DNA of 64,000 nucleotides, taken from NCBI GenBank assembly GCA_036971475.1, contig JBAIZL010000002.1:131849740-131913739 (forward strand), in the 5' to 3' direction. This DNA comes from Prosapia bicincta (lineage: Eukaryota > Arthropoda > Insecta > Hemiptera > Cercopidae). This document shows positions 22,601-34,800 of the stretch, piece by piece (position 1 is the stretch's first letter; each line of letters begins with the position of its first letter). Position numbers and translations under genes: made by a program. Under the pieces are notes generated by a model. The model had not been told where the DNA came from. It was given only the letters and a program-made list of their open reading frames with translations, and ran no database searches.

Positions 22601-23545
22601 AATATGATGATATTATTCAGAGATCTATTGGAGGTTTTCAAACTGCAATAGAATACAGAGGTCAAAAGTTATAAATACAAGATATTGTGTTATATACTTC
22701 TACTGAAAATTTATCTTATTGAGATATCCAGTAATACCAATGTTAAGGGGTTCACAGAAATTATACAGATAACCAGTTGTAAGGTACTGTTAAATATTTT
22801 CTGCCATGTAACGGTACTTCGGACCAAAAAAGGTTTCATAAATGGTTGGTTAGATCAAATTACGTATCTGTAAGATGTTGTACAGTAATTTCAGTTTATA
22901 TAGTTTTCTGGAGGACCATTAGAGACACTATAAATGAAAGAGTGAACAGATATCGCACATACCTTACTGGACGAAGTCCTACCACTTGTTCTTCCTGTCT
23001 GATGATGGACAGTTGTTCGGGTGCACCTTTTCACACACTTATCCCTTACTTAACTAACAATAAGAAAAGAGTATATAATTTAAAATAGTCACTGTTACAG
23101 GCTAATAAATGTCTTCGTCACACAACGGGAGAAACGAAAGAAAACTGCATCACGTATCGTAACGGGAGAGAGGCGTAACGAAACTACGTTACATCTGCGC
23201 GTAATGGGAGAAAAATGCGTCTAAGACCGAATTTGGCTTAGAACGTACAAAACTAAGTCACGTTGAGAGTGACGGGAGGGATGTATTTTTATCGACGTCT
23301 TGAATAGAACTGTATCGTACCGAACCTTGCAAGGGACAAAGGTTGGCCGATAAGGAGTTCCTCTCTGAAGCATTTACAATGGTTTTAAATTATACTTAAT
23401 TTAAAGAAAAGTACGTAACAGGTACAATATACCATAAGTAAAGTATATTGAAGAAAATAAATTATCACATATAATAAACAAAATATTTAAGGGGCCAGTT
23501 TAGTTATTATTAGAAAATAAGACTTTTAAATTAAGATTAATTATT
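22601..23545. other. Intergenic DNA downstream of WDR54
   Basis: No gene is recognised. A GC-richer stretch at 23100-23300 holds several copies of an acgggaga-like motif at irregular spacing, and short tandem structure is possible. Short ORFs at 22685-22873 and 22846-23088 have no recognisable domains. Confidence 0.5.
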
Positions 23546-23551
23546 TTTAAT
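23546..23551 (-). terminator. Candidate WDR54 poly(A) signal (ATTAAA)
   Basis: ATTAAA on the minus strand, about 126 bases past the WDR54 stop. AATAAA also overlaps the stop codon itself (about 23676-23681), which would give almost no 3' UTR. Neither can be preferred with certainty. Confidence 0.35.
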
Positions 23552-23676
23552 ATTTATAAAATGAAATTTTAGTTTTTTAAAAGGTTTGGATAAAATAATT
23601 TGTTTCTTAAACAGTTTATACACAAGAAATGTTTTGTTTATACAACACACCTTTCACAAAAAAAAATCATAATAAT

Positions 23677-23814
23677 TTATTTAATGATACAATAACAATA
23701 TACCAACATATTATCATACATTGAAACACAAAATTCCGTTCCATTAGAATCTAAAAATCTTCCTCCAACAAGAAATCTGTCCTTTATGGATGTGTAGTAT
23801 ATTTGCGCCATGGT
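23677..23814 (-). CDS. WDR54: WDR54-like protein, coding exon 5 (last)
   Basis: The acceptor is ttctttcag just above 23814 and the stop TAA is at 23679-23677. The 45 residues (285-329) include FLVGGRFLDSNGTEFCVSMY. This corresponds to the C-terminal blade of WDR54 (G.rF.DS.G..F.v..yD). The exon enters in phase 0, exactly as exon 4 leaves, and restores a total length of 329 residues, close to vertebrate WDR54 (about 334). It lies 7.8 kb from exon 4 across an intron packed with mobile elements and is too short to stand out as an ORF. Confidence 0.85.
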   Translation of the reverse strand, partial: TMAQIYYTSIKDRFLVGGRFLDSNGTEFCVSMYDNMLVYCYCIIK

Positions 23815-24129
23815 CTGAAAGAATACACTACTATTATATATTTATAATGTGAGAATATAAATAATTGTTTAATATTTAAAAGCTTACTGATTTTTTTAAA
23901 GTTGTAATAAAAGTAATAGATAAAGTCTTTATGATCAGAAAATTTAGAAACAAATTCAGATATCAGAATATTTTCAAACTTGCAATTGTTGTGTTGTAGA
24001 TTTCGAAGTTTTTGAATAAACACTTTTATTTGCACATACATCGTCAATCTACTTAACAAAAAAAACAAAAAAAAAAAAAACAAAAGACAAAAACAGTACT
24101 TAAAGATATTCTCAACATACACTTTTCAC

Positions 24130-24660
24130 ACTTTGTCAGTGCAGTATGCCTGCCTATGTTGTGTTGTTTTGTGAATCTGTGGTGTTTTGGTATTCTATTA
24201 TGTGTTGTTTTTTTCAGTATAGTTTTTAAAAAAAATTATCTATTCAAATATAGTGTTTGATTGCAATTGTGTTATATTTTTTTAGTGCAGTTTAATTGTT
24301 TGAGGATGGTTTTTGAAGTGTTTGTATATTTCTAAATTTTTTGATTGTACAGTGTATTGCTTTTATTTATCAAGTGTAGAATTTCTAGGTTTGTGGCAAT
24401 ATTGGTCTATTTATGTAGCGTGTTTTGTATATCATGGCCAAATTGGTTTTAGGTTGTGTATTTTTATATAATTTATTTATTCCTTATTGTGAAGAAGTTT
24501 CTTTCTGTTGTATATAAAAGCTAGGGCAATCATTGCATTAGATTTTGTACACTTTTTTTGTTGTATTTTTTCTGGAGTGTTTTTGTGTAGGTGGTTCTTG
24601 TTGTGTTCAAATTTTTTAAAGCGACTTTATATTTGAATTACACTATCTGAGTCTGTTTTT
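24130..24660 (-). mobile_element. Penelope-like element 3' remnant (PLE-D, GIY-YIG end)
   Basis: The minus-strand translation gives RKKLLHNKE, INYIKIHNLKPIWP and NLEIYKHFKNHPQTIKLH. This is the C-terminal half of a PLE GIY-YIG region, where LEIYKHFK.HP is shared with PLE-B. Stops are frequent. It is 5' truncated, with no RT. Confidence 0.6.
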
Positions 24661-24669
24661 GTATTAACT

Positions 24670-25130
24670 TGGCAAAAAACTACTACTTACTGATTTATTC
24701 AACAGACGCGTTTCACACTAGGCCAGCGCATTATTCAATGCTGTGAGTTACTGACACGACTGTTGTTCAGGTGTGTTGTCTTGGTGTGAGTCTGTGGTGT
24801 ATTGGTGTTCTGTGGTGTGTTATTGTTTATAGAGTAGATGTTAATTATGTGTTCAAATATAGTATTTGATTGCGAGTGTGTTTTGTCGTTTAGAATGTGT
24901 TGGGGATATTATTTATGGTGTTTATATATCTCGTAGTTTTCTACTGTGTTAAGTTTGTTGCTTAATCTGATGTAGTGTAGGATTTTTAAATTGGTGTCTA
25001 TGTCAGTCTGTGAGTGTAGTAGGTTGTGTATGTGTATGGCGAAATTTTATTTGGGTTGTGTCTTTCTTATCTGTTTTACATGCTCTTTGTATGTATCTTG
25101 TGGTAAATGTTCTCCTTGTTTGTTCAAACA
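24670..25130 (-). mobile_element. Penelope-like element 3' end (PLE-E)
   Basis: Nearly the same sequence as 45715-46140, so the two are recent relatives. The minus strand encodes degenerate GIY-YIG C-terminal text (RTFTTRYIQRACKTDKKDTT). The 24670-24760 end carries acgcgtttcacac next to tactgatttattca. On the minus strand this reads GAAACGCGTC, as in other PLE ends here. It is 5' truncated. Confidence 0.65.
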
Positions 25131-26139
25131 TGAGAGCCTAATGGCTCATGAGATGTAAAAAACTTACCAAGATTATGTTTATAAATAAAATAAGATCAGC
25201 TTGTATTAGAAGTAGTTATATTTCTTTTCTGGTTGTCATATCAAAATCGTCAAATTCAAATTTGTGTTTTGAAAGTATTCATTATAATTTTATGTGACAT
25301 TTTATTTTTTCAAAAAAAAAAAAACATTTCCTATTTATGCATTTATGAACTTGAAAATGAAAAAGTCACTATTTTCAACATACATGATTAATGAAAGGAA
25401 AAATCATTCCTAATTGGTCAATATAATGGACCTATGGAGGGTTTCAATCTCAGCCCACTAATTATCATTTTACCATTTATAATACGTAAAAGACTTCATG
25501 AATAGAAAATATTATTATAATTATAGATATAATGTACAGAATTATTGTTTAGTATTAGATATTATGTTGCAAAAGTTTTAATTCAGGTTAGCAGTTTGTG
25601 ACAAGAATAAGAGTACTTTTTATTGCCAGCAATTCAACTTTCCAAACTTGAGGAATTGAAAGGATTCTAATGAATTATAAGATAACTGGATTGGGAAATT
25701 CTTATTTAATCTTACTGTTTTTTTTAAGTATGATTTTATTAAAATATTTTAGTCTTGAAAAGGACCAAGGTGTATGTTTGGAAAATTGAAGATTAAATAA
25801 GAATTCCCTGAGACATTTTTCTCATATTTCATAAGAGTCTTTTCAAAATAATTTAAGTAGTAGATCTTTTCAGATACCTATGTATTAGGTAAAAAAATGA
25901 ATGCAAGATCAGACTTAGAAACTGAGCGATGCATACTGAACCCTATATATTGGAAGTTCGAACATAGTAAACAATTTGGTTAAATTTAGACGAAAACTTG
26001 TATAGATAGGTGTTTGGATTTGCTGAATAAGAGTATAACATCAAAATAACTGAATTTTTCAATTTTTTTCACAATAACTAAAAAAAGTATTTTTTGAGTA
26101 ACTATCGACCACTTAGCTGAAATAGTATTACTATTATTT

Positions 26140-27170
26140 TATTATTAAAAGGGGAGGGACCTTATCGGTGTAGAGCACTTAGCTACAGCCTTTGTACTCT
26201 CTTCACATCTTTATCACAGGATTAGCTTAGTGGATACCTACCTCTTGGCAGAATCCAAGTACCTACCTGATGCTAAATCTTCTGATATCCTCTGGTGTAC
26301 ATACTTGCCAGCCAAACCACTTTCTTCTTGCAGCTCCCAAAGCTGGACACTCACAGAACATGTGGATTGGGCTTTCCTCTTGGTCCATGTCACATCTCTT
26401 GCACACAGGGGACCTAGATCTTCCAATTTTGTATTGTAACTCCATTAGATTCCTGTGGCCTGTGACCAGCTCTACAGTAACTCTGAGTTGAGATCTACTT
26501 TAGGAGAGTAGTTCTTTGCCTCACAAGTCTTCCGAGTATCTCCACAGTACCTTGGATGTCTTGCACCCCAAAGTCACATTCCATTTTCCCCTGCACAACC
26601 TGTCTATATGTACCATGATCTTCTTGCGCCCCTCTTGAGGCGGCAATGGTCCTTGAGTTATACACCCTTATTTTGCTAAGGCTTCCGCTCTCTCATTTCT
26701 TATCCAGTCAGAATGTCCTGGAGTCCCAGTTAGGTTGAGCAAATTATAAAATTATACTTACTCAGCTCTGCTAGAGAAGCTATAGTACCTGGTTAGAGCT
26801 GGCACTAGCCTTTCCTAAAGCCTTCAAAACTGCCTGACTATCCAAATGGTCTTGTCCCTCTTACCAGACCCTATTTTTTCCTCAGCACATAGTTTGATCG
26901 TGAGCATCTCTACCTGGAAAACAGAGTTGTAGTCTTCCAGGCGAAGACAGAATCTGTCTTGGTGTTTTGGTCCACTAAATCCTGCTCCCACTCCTTCCTT
27001 AATCTTGAATCCATCTGTGAACCAGATTTTACCATGTTTGGGTCTACACTCTGCCCATGCCTCTCTTGCAGGAATATGGATTTTGTAATTTCTTTTTTCC
27101 TTTATAAGAGACAGTATCTTATCCAGAGCTCTTTCAGTAAATTACCAAATAGCTGTTTATGTCGTTTGCT
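26140..27170 (-). mobile_element. 5'-truncated LINE remnant (RNase H and C-terminal zinc-finger-like part)
   Basis: The minus strand gives broken frames. VWFTDGSRLRKE near 27030 matches the RNase H start (TDGS). Decayed RNase H follows, then RVTVELVTGHRNLMELQYKI and RSRSPVCKRCDMDQEESPIH then MFCECPALGAARRKWFG (26445-26263). The C..C....E...H...C.CPA pattern is the usual C-terminal signature of RNase H-bearing LINEs. At least five frame breaks. It lies in intron 4 of WDR54, in the gene's own orientation. Confidence 0.75.
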
Positions 27171-29568
27171 ACTAGTTGAAATAGTACAAAGAAATAATCA
27201 AATTTTTTATTGCACAAAATTTGGCTAAAATACATGCTAAGCTTGACAAAAAGGGGTTTAAATTGCAAATACAAAAATTATGTTAGCAATCATTGCAAAA
27301 TTAATTATTTATATGTTTTTGAGGTCGCTGAAGAAGGATATGATGCCAAAATAATTGAATATTCCAATTAAATGCAAAAATTTTGCAATTAAAATTTTTT
27401 GTCACAATAGCTTAAAAAAATATTTTTACAAATTATTGACCACCTAACTGAAATAATACCAAAATACAAACAAATTTTTAATGTACAAAAATTCACATTA
27501 TTCGAAAAAACACATGAAATTAATAACTTTCTCATTAATAATTGTTGAGTGGTTTGAGCATTTTTTGTGGTTTTTCAGGTCCCTATTATTTATATCTATC
27601 ACTTTATATAACACTTTAAACCAAATTTAAATGAATCTTTATACTTGTATTAATTTAAACTATAATTTTTCTAAAAATTAGTCTTTTTTAATAAAAATTT
27701 ATAAAAATTGAGCATTTCATCAAGAATTTAATTTATAAAAAGTACTTATCTTCTTCAGGAGAATCCATTTTTCAAAATTAAAATCGATTTACTAGTTTTT
27801 ACTTTACGCACCTACTAATTTTAAAAACATTCGACACTTATAAAACAAATATCAAGTATAACATTGCGGGTATGTTCTCTTATCTTACCAATGCCGTAGC
27901 AGGTGAATAATATCATAATAAGAACTTGGAATCATAATACTGCAGCACTTATTCTACCCCTCTGTCATAGTTAACAGACTCATTGTGTAACTTTTTTTTC
28001 CTGACCATGTTCGAATTTCCAACATACAGGAACCAGTGTGCAAAGATCAAATTACTATTCCTAAATTAATGTCTAAAGCGGATATATAATTAAGAAAGGA
28101 TAAATCAAAGCCTTATTTTAATAAATGAATAAGCATTTTTTATAAATAAAAACAATGAAAAGGTTTTAAGAAAGCTTAAAAGTCATCAAATATTACATTA
28201 CTGCTTTAGATTAGACACTACAGGATTTTAAAATTAAAACATTCTTAGATTGTTAGTAAAGTTGTTCGATAATAATTTAATGCAGTAAAAAGTATTGAAT
28301 AATAGAAGATGTTGTACAAAGATTCTTTAACAATAAGAATGTACTAAAATCTAGGATAGTAAAGAAGGGTAAATTCAATTAACAAGATTTAAAAAATAAA
28401 ACAAATAAATTAAATAATAGCTAATTTTTATTTGGCAAAAAATAAGCTATCTAATGTAAAATAGAGTAATTATGAGGTAAAATAGTGATTTAAATAATAA
28501 ATGATAAAAATCTGAATTAATATATTCATATATATTATAAAGAAATTTAAAAGAATGTTTAAAAAATACCAAAAAAATGATTCAACTTATTCAGATTATA
28601 TATAAAAAAAGAAAAATAGAAATAAATTGCAAGAAAATTGGGAAAATAGCTTCAGTGAAAATGAATGTATAATTCCACTCAGGTTACGTTTAAAAGTTAA
28701 ACGTTTTGGATAAGTAAAACTTTTTAAAATAATAATAAAATGCATTACAGTTAAAAGAAGTGACTATTTCTCTATAATATATTTAGAGCAGTTGAACTTG
28801 TTCTAATGGCTTTTGTAAATCAGATTCAACTAGTTTATTTGTAGAGCAGGAAAGATTTTGTTTAACATGGCAAGAAGAAGACAATGAATGATAAAGGCTC
28901 CTCATTATTCCAACCACAAGATGTATAATTTTTATACACAATTACATTGAAGTTTCTTGATGTAATCATCTTGAATTCACTGATTAAACTAATTTTAAAC
29001 TACTTGGGTGAATACGTAATTGCTTACGCGTTTCAAAACAGTCGTTCCTTTTACGAAGCTAACATTCTACTGGCGGCTTTGGCTGTATCGACCAACTGTC
29101 ATCAGTAATCAACCTCTACTGACGGACAAAGCTCAAGGTATACAAAACTTCCCTCCACATTTCCTTTAACACCCAATGCCTCAAACATAACCTAACACCT
29201 AAATACGCTAAAATTACAATAAATAATAAAACACCTGCTGCATAAAAAACAACAACACAAGCACAGAAAATATTTATCAAAAACAGCATCAAACAACTAT
29301 ACACTAAAAAAGACACACTTAATCATACCTTACACACACTACACCAAACCCTCACAACAATGCTACACTACACGGAACTCGAAGAAATAATTCAATACAC
29401 TAATGACTACACACTTAAACAAATACAGTTCATTAGAAACAAACAGAATCAAAAGCTACACAACATCGCAACCCAAAGCAACATCACAATCTACACCGAT
29501 CACCATTTCCACCCACGCACCATCAACACTACAAACATCAACTAGTACAAATGAATTAACATTATTAA

Positions 29569-30921
29569 CCCTAGAAAGCTAATCTATCGTAAAAATTACG
29601 AGCGTGTTTTGTTATTGTTTGGCTACTCGCCTTTTTCTGCGTTAATAGACTTGCCCAACTAGTTCCGTGCCTTACTGTGGTATGCTTACGCATTAGTCAT
29701 CGTTTTGTACTGCTGTGGCTTGTCATTTCAGCTCAGCTACAAATCATTTGTAAAAATTACGATAGTTTAGCTTCGATGTTCGGATTTTTTCGCATACCGT
29801 TCTATGCATGATGGATTGTTTTTGATTGAATAGTGATAGTATTTTGTTTTTCTGAGTATTTTTAATTTTAATGTGCGACAATTCTACAAAATACATGGTT
29901 GATGCTATACCGTACACAGGAAAAACGATGTCCACCGAAGGTTTACCTCAAGCCGAATTTTTTGTGAAGAAGTTGTCAACGGCTTGTCATGGATCTAATC
30001 GTAATATAACTATGGACAATTGGTTCACGTCTGTTCCATTGGCAATCTCACTCTTAGAAGACCCATACAAACTCACTATAATAGGCACACTAAGAAGAGT
30101 TAAGCGAGAAATCCCTCCCGAAATGAAAAATCCTAAGGGCAGAGCCATAGGGACAAGTATATTTTGTTTTGAAGGGCCCAAAACTATGGTTTCTTACAAA
30201 GTAAAAAACTCAAAAGTGGTTTTACTACTATCAACCTGCCATGAGAAACCAGTCATCGATCAAGACTCCAAAAAACCTCAAATAATTGAAACCTACAATG
30301 CTACAAAAGGAGCAGTTGACACGTCAGATCAATGTGCTACCAGATTTCTTGTAGTCGTAAGACTAAACGGTGGCCTTTGTGTGTATTTTATGGCATCCTG
30401 AACATTGTATTAGTGAATACCTATGTCATTTATGTTACAAATCTGGTGAAAAGGGGACAAAAACCTCTTTCAAGAAGAAAATTTGCTATGGAAATTCACC
30501 ACAGCCTTATTGAGCCCTGGCTTCAAGAGCGACTCCAATACCCAACTTCGACCCGGAAACTCAAGGAATCTATTGCCAATATCTTGAAAGTTCCAGTGCC
30601 AAATAGGGCCCAAGACCTTCCTCAAAACACATCAAGAACCATTTGTGGGATTTGCCCATCGATGAAGAGAAGAATGACCACAGTCTACTGCTGGCGCTAC
30701 AACAAACCAATCTGTGCAGAGCATCACGGAAAGTGTTGCGTTAACTGCGTACAGGACTTGTAAATATTCAAATTTTACACAAACATGTTTGTATTGATAT
30801 AACTAACCCAATTGTGTTCATTAAAATTTTAATTTGCATCCAAAAATATTTGTATTATTAATTTTTTTCCCAACTCCTAAATTTTTCGATAGTTTGGCTT
30901 TAACGTAATTTTTTGATAGGG
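29569..30921 (+). mobile_element. piggyBac element, internally deleted, TTAA-flanked
   Basis: TTAA at 29565-29568 and 30922-30925 bounds CCCTAGAAAGCTAATC on the left and CCCTATCAAAAAATTACG (minus strand) on the right. These are classic piggyBac ends. It is 1353 bp against about 2.5 kb for an intact element. It carries the C-terminal half of the transposase (see 29871-30763). A gtaaaaattacga motif repeats near 29590 and 29752. It sits within PLE-F in WDR54 intron 4, so it is the younger of the two. Confidence 0.92.
29871..30763 (+). pseudogene. piggyBac transposase, C-terminal half, frameshifted
   Basis: The first frame (29871-30401) reads MVDAIPYTGK, then GSNRNITMDNWFTSVPLA with the second catalytic Asp (DNwFTS), then NATKGAVDTSDQ with the third catalytic Asp (G.vDt.Dq). 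After a frameshift near 30340-30390 the second frame continues: KRWPLCVFYGILNIVLVNTY, FAMEIHHSLIEPW, and the Cys-rich end CGICPSMKRRMTTVYCWRYN then CAEHHGKCCVNC (zinc-binding C-terminal domain). The N-terminal half with the first catalytic Asp is absent. The DDE_Tnp_1_7 enzyme cuts and pastes at TTAA; this copy cannot. Confidence 0.92.
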
Positions 30922-31194
30922 TTAAACAAAGGCCTAAAACATAACCTAGACCCCAAAAAATACAACCCTAAACAAATGTCAAACATCTTTTTAGACACGG
31001 AAACTGCACTACAATACACAGATCCCATACACCACGAATACATTAGACAAGACATTAAACATAAAATGCCCAACATACAAAATTCCTGTTCTGAAAGAAG
31101 TAAATTCTCATTTGGTTTAGATTATCAATGCTGCACTGTTTTTACTATGAAATTTTAAAAAACAAATATTGTACACTTTGTAAATATCTAAAAA

Positions 31195-31285
31195 ACATAT
31201 ATACGACGAATATACACTATTATACGATGAATATACACTATTATATGACGAATATACACTATTATACGACTAATATACACTATTA
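31195..31285. repeat. 21-bp minisatellite
   Basis: About four and a half tandem copies of gacgaatatacactattatac with minor variants, inside WDR54 intron 4, 300 bases from exon 4. Confidence 0.9.
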
Positions 31286-31587
31286 CACCATTTTGATATT
31301 TTATGAGTATAATATTGAAATTAAAGATATCTGGAACTAATTTAAATCAAGAAAGGGTGTCATTTGTAATATCATACTGTTATATATAAGAGCAATATTA
31401 TAACATCCAACAACATTCAAACATGCTGACTGATGTAAATACATGTGATTCAAACGTTTCTTGAAAAAGTACTACTTATGTAGATTCCGTAGATCATCAC
31501 CATTTCTATCCTATATCTGTATTAAATACATTTTAATCTCAACCCATTTAATGTTCAATCACAATATATAGTATTTGTTTTACTTAC

Positions 31588-31828
31588 AGTAACATTATTC
31601 TTCTGGATCTCCCAGACTCGAACAAAAGAATCTTCTGATGCAGACAAAATATACCCTTTGTTTAATGCAACATCTATAGCAGTTATCCACCGAGCATGGG
31701 CAGCAATTTCCACCATCAAACAATATGACGCATTATCAGTCATATTTATTGAAAATAGTCTAATATGCCCAGATCCATATCCTATTATCAGATATTCTTG
31801 CCATAATTTCATACTTGTTGATGCAGAC
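31588..31828 (-). CDS. WDR54: WDR54-like protein, coding exon 4
   Basis: The acceptor is ttattag above 31828 and the donor is gtaagt below 31588. The exon starts with the last base of a codon (phase 2) and completes GGG (Gly) with exon 3. Residues about 204-284 include SMKLWQEYLIIGYGSGHIRL, EIAAHARWITAIDVA and GYILSASEDSFVRVWE. These are two WD40 blades ending in VW. The blade with INAHAR...ALD.A and S.GEDtFV.iW is the distinctive match to WDR54. It ends ...KNNVT in phase 0. Confidence 0.92.
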
Positions 31829-34800
31829 CTAATAAATTTTAAACACATTTTTATCAATATAAATTCATTTTGTGGTGCAATATAAAATAATATACAGTAT
31901 GTTATATTTTATACATAATTTTATATAGAAGCTAAAACTCTGCCAGAAAATATTTGATGGTAAGGTAAGGCCAAAGTAATAAATAGTGTTATAATAGAGT
32001 AAATTTAATAAAAAAAAACGTTAGTTCAAGAATTGTCATTTCTATTGGTTATATCTGTTATAGAAGAGGAATAGACACTCAAAATTTGGCATTTGAATTT
32101 TAGGTTGAGATGGGCAAAAGCAGGGTCACCTTTATGTGGAGAGTTAGGGCCACAAAGCGCTTTCACCCTCTCTTGCCATAATCCCAATTCCTGGAGCAAG
32201 CAGACTGAAACAGCAAGACTAAAATATCATTCAGTGCATACTTAGGTGCCAAACAATATAATGATGTCTGAAAGTAGAAGGATAAGTATCTAAAGTGTGT
32301 CGGAAGTATTTAAAGATGGGCTTCTTTGTAGCGTGATTCCGCCGTATGAAAGTCTTGACTAGCAAGTAACTGAATTTGTATTGTTACATCAAAGAACATA
32401 ATGAAATAAGGTTGAGAGTCATAAAATCGACCTTTCTTCAATTTTATATTTGTTTCATCTTGTTACAACATTTAGTCTGCCTTTAGCACTAGTTAAAATA
32501 GGTCAATGTTTTTACACTGAAAACACTTGGAAGAGTATTAAAAAAAAAAAACTGAGCAAATATCAATATTTCTAAAGTGGAAAAATCTGGAACTGAAATC
32601 TTTTAATTAGAGTAAGAGCATAGACATGATTCTTTATTGTGTACACAAATGTATGAATGGTATATATGATATAAGGATGTGCATGAAAGCATCATTAACC
32701 CATTGAGGATTAAATTATTTGCGATCCGAGCAATATAATAAGCATAAATTAATTCCTCGCAAAAGTGATCTCAGCAACTGCATTGTGTAGCCATAATTTA
32801 TTATTTTTTAAAATGATTATTTGTAATAATCAAAATGATTATTTGTAATATTTACAAAATATTTTTAAAATTAGTATTAACAACAATATATTTTTAAAAT
32901 AACTACATGTAAAGGTAACGGTACAGATCTAGGACTAAGATATAGTATCATAGCTCTCATCTACTTACAACAGTCTCTAACGCACAACTGAACGATAAAG
33001 CAATAAAAGACTAGAGTATGAGGTTGAACTAAATGAACAGCTGACAAGTTAGTTATAAGCTTTGGGAAATAAATAAAAACCCTTATTTGTGTCCTGTCAT
33101 TTGGAGACAACATTAAGACGGGCATAAATATCTTTCATTATGGCGCCAGTTTCAAGAGGCAAAAACAATTACAGTAAAACCTTTGATAATCGGACCAATG
33201 TGGCGACAGGCAGATCCGGATAACAAATAATCCAGATATGGGAAGGATTATGCAATGATGTACATCCCTACTATGTAATCACAATCATTCCAATGCAAGT
33301 AGATGTATGATTGTTTTAAGTAAATAAGTTATACTTATTGAAGATTGTATTATATTTTAATAGCGATATGGAACTTAACATACAATTTAGTTACATCCCT
33401 GTATTAATACTGTACAGTACAGTTCCTTAATACTGTATTGGACATATATATATGTAGATTAATTATCACTTTTGGTAGAAAAAGATGTAATGGTAGTTTG
33501 CTTATGTCATTGAACACGTTTCTTTAATGAAATATCCTTCCACCTTTGGAAGAGCAGATGATCGGCTGCTGTTTTATCTTGTTGTTTGACATACTCGATC
33601 AGCTGGTCAAATGTCTGGAAAGCTTTGCTGTACGTCATGGTTGATTTCCCTTCATCACCTTTCGCAACGCTGACTGTGCGCTCACTAAATCTATAATACC
33701 ACTGCTAGTAAAATCATTAACTTCATACTCTTTCATCCATTAATTCCATCCAATACTGTTCATGTCCTTACAACCAGGAATGTTTCGGAGAAGGTCAACG
33801 ATTTTTTCATTAGTTTCACTAACAAGGATTTTTGTTTGTAATACGTTTTCAATCCCTCAATTTTTGTTTTATGACCCGATAGTTTTTGCCATGATTTAAC
33901 TAGTGTTAAATGCCTTATTGCATCCCAAGCTGTAGCAATCCATGAAGCAACATTTAGCAAGTCTAAGCTTTTTAGTCACTCGGGAACACTTCTTCCTGCA
34001 TCTATACCCGGGTTTATAACTGTTAGTAACTTACAGCGATATAGACGTTTGAAATTTTCCAGGATTCCAGTCCCTACATCCATCTCATTTGCATTGTTTT
34101 ATGCTTTTTTTCCTTATCTAATAGTTTTATTGCATGAATCTTATCTTCAATAGAAGAAACGGTTTTTTCTGATTTTGTCATACTGTATATTGTAGATAAT
34201 AAATTCTAGGTAAAATAACTAACTTACTTAGCTTATTACAAAAAATCCTGTAGAACATATGTAAACTGAGCGATACGAACACTCAAACACAACTTACTAA
34301 TTTGGGTTATACACCAACCTGTAGAACACTAGTAAACTGAACGATATAGAGACATGACTGGCTGAGTCGGAAAAGAACAAAGAGCTGATTGCAAGCGCCA
34401 GAGAACTGACTCGACACCAAGGCGCCTTACGGAATAAAGATGCTTACTTTATTTTCTTATTACGTCTGGATATCGGAGGTGCCGGGTATGAGAGGGCAGG
34501 ATTTGAGACATATGAGAGGACAGGATGTACTTAGCCATGAGTAATGGGTTACACATGCTTATCTGAAGCATGGAGATGATAACACATCAACAAGGGTCAA
34601 GCAGAATAAACACTCAACAAAAAAAGATAAAGTTTCTTGAAGCAACTACGAAAATAAAAAATTAATGTTGAGAAATCCTTCTCGGTAATCCTGCTAGAAA
34701 CCTTTTGTAGGGACAAGGAAGTTTTTTTCATGGGAGTTAATGGGTTACAGTATGGCAAATCATCTTCACAAAATCCAAAACAAACATCGAAAGAGTTGGT

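Larger units (their letters stand above)
28960..31090 (+). mobile_element. Penelope-like element 5' region split by piggyBac (PLE-F)
   Basis: The upstream part at 29030-29564 has CA-rich PLE-type coding text (MLHYTELEEIIQYTNDYTLK from 29360). Downstream of the piggyBac copy, NKGLKHNLDPKKYNPKQMSN at about 30925-30990 and FLDTETALQYTDPIHHEYIR continue it. This is the same peptide as the N-terminal region of PLE-C (20177). Homology stops near 31085, so RT and nuclease are missing. The 5' flank (gttccttttacgaagctaac at 29043) is the reverse complement of the 3' tail of PLE-C near 22540. Confidence 0.75.
23815..31587 (-). other. WDR54 intron 4, 7.8 kb, loaded with mobile elements
   Basis: The donor is gtaagt at 31587-31582 and the acceptor cag at 23817-23815. 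The intron contains two PLE 3' ends (24130-25130), a LINE fragment (26140-27170) and a PLE split by a piggyBac copy (28960-31090). The intervening AT-rich stretches (25131-26139, 27171-28955, 31290-31587) show no genes. Confidence 0.8.

Noticed and set aside
23100..23300. Possible tandem repeat or array with acgggaga motifs, considered as CRISPR-like
   Set aside because: Irregular spacing (about 37, 41, 67 bp), no constant repeat, and a eukaryotic context.
23784..24122. 112-codon ORF on the minus strand overlapping WDR54 exon 5
   Set aside because: It reads the exon in another frame and then AT-rich intron; the WDR54 frame explains the conserved part.
24680..24760. Hammerhead ribozyme at the PLE-E/G ends (GAAACGCGTC on the minus strand)
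   Set aside because: GAAACGCGTC looks like a hammerhead 3' core, but no CTGANGA core is present upstream, so only the similarity is noted.
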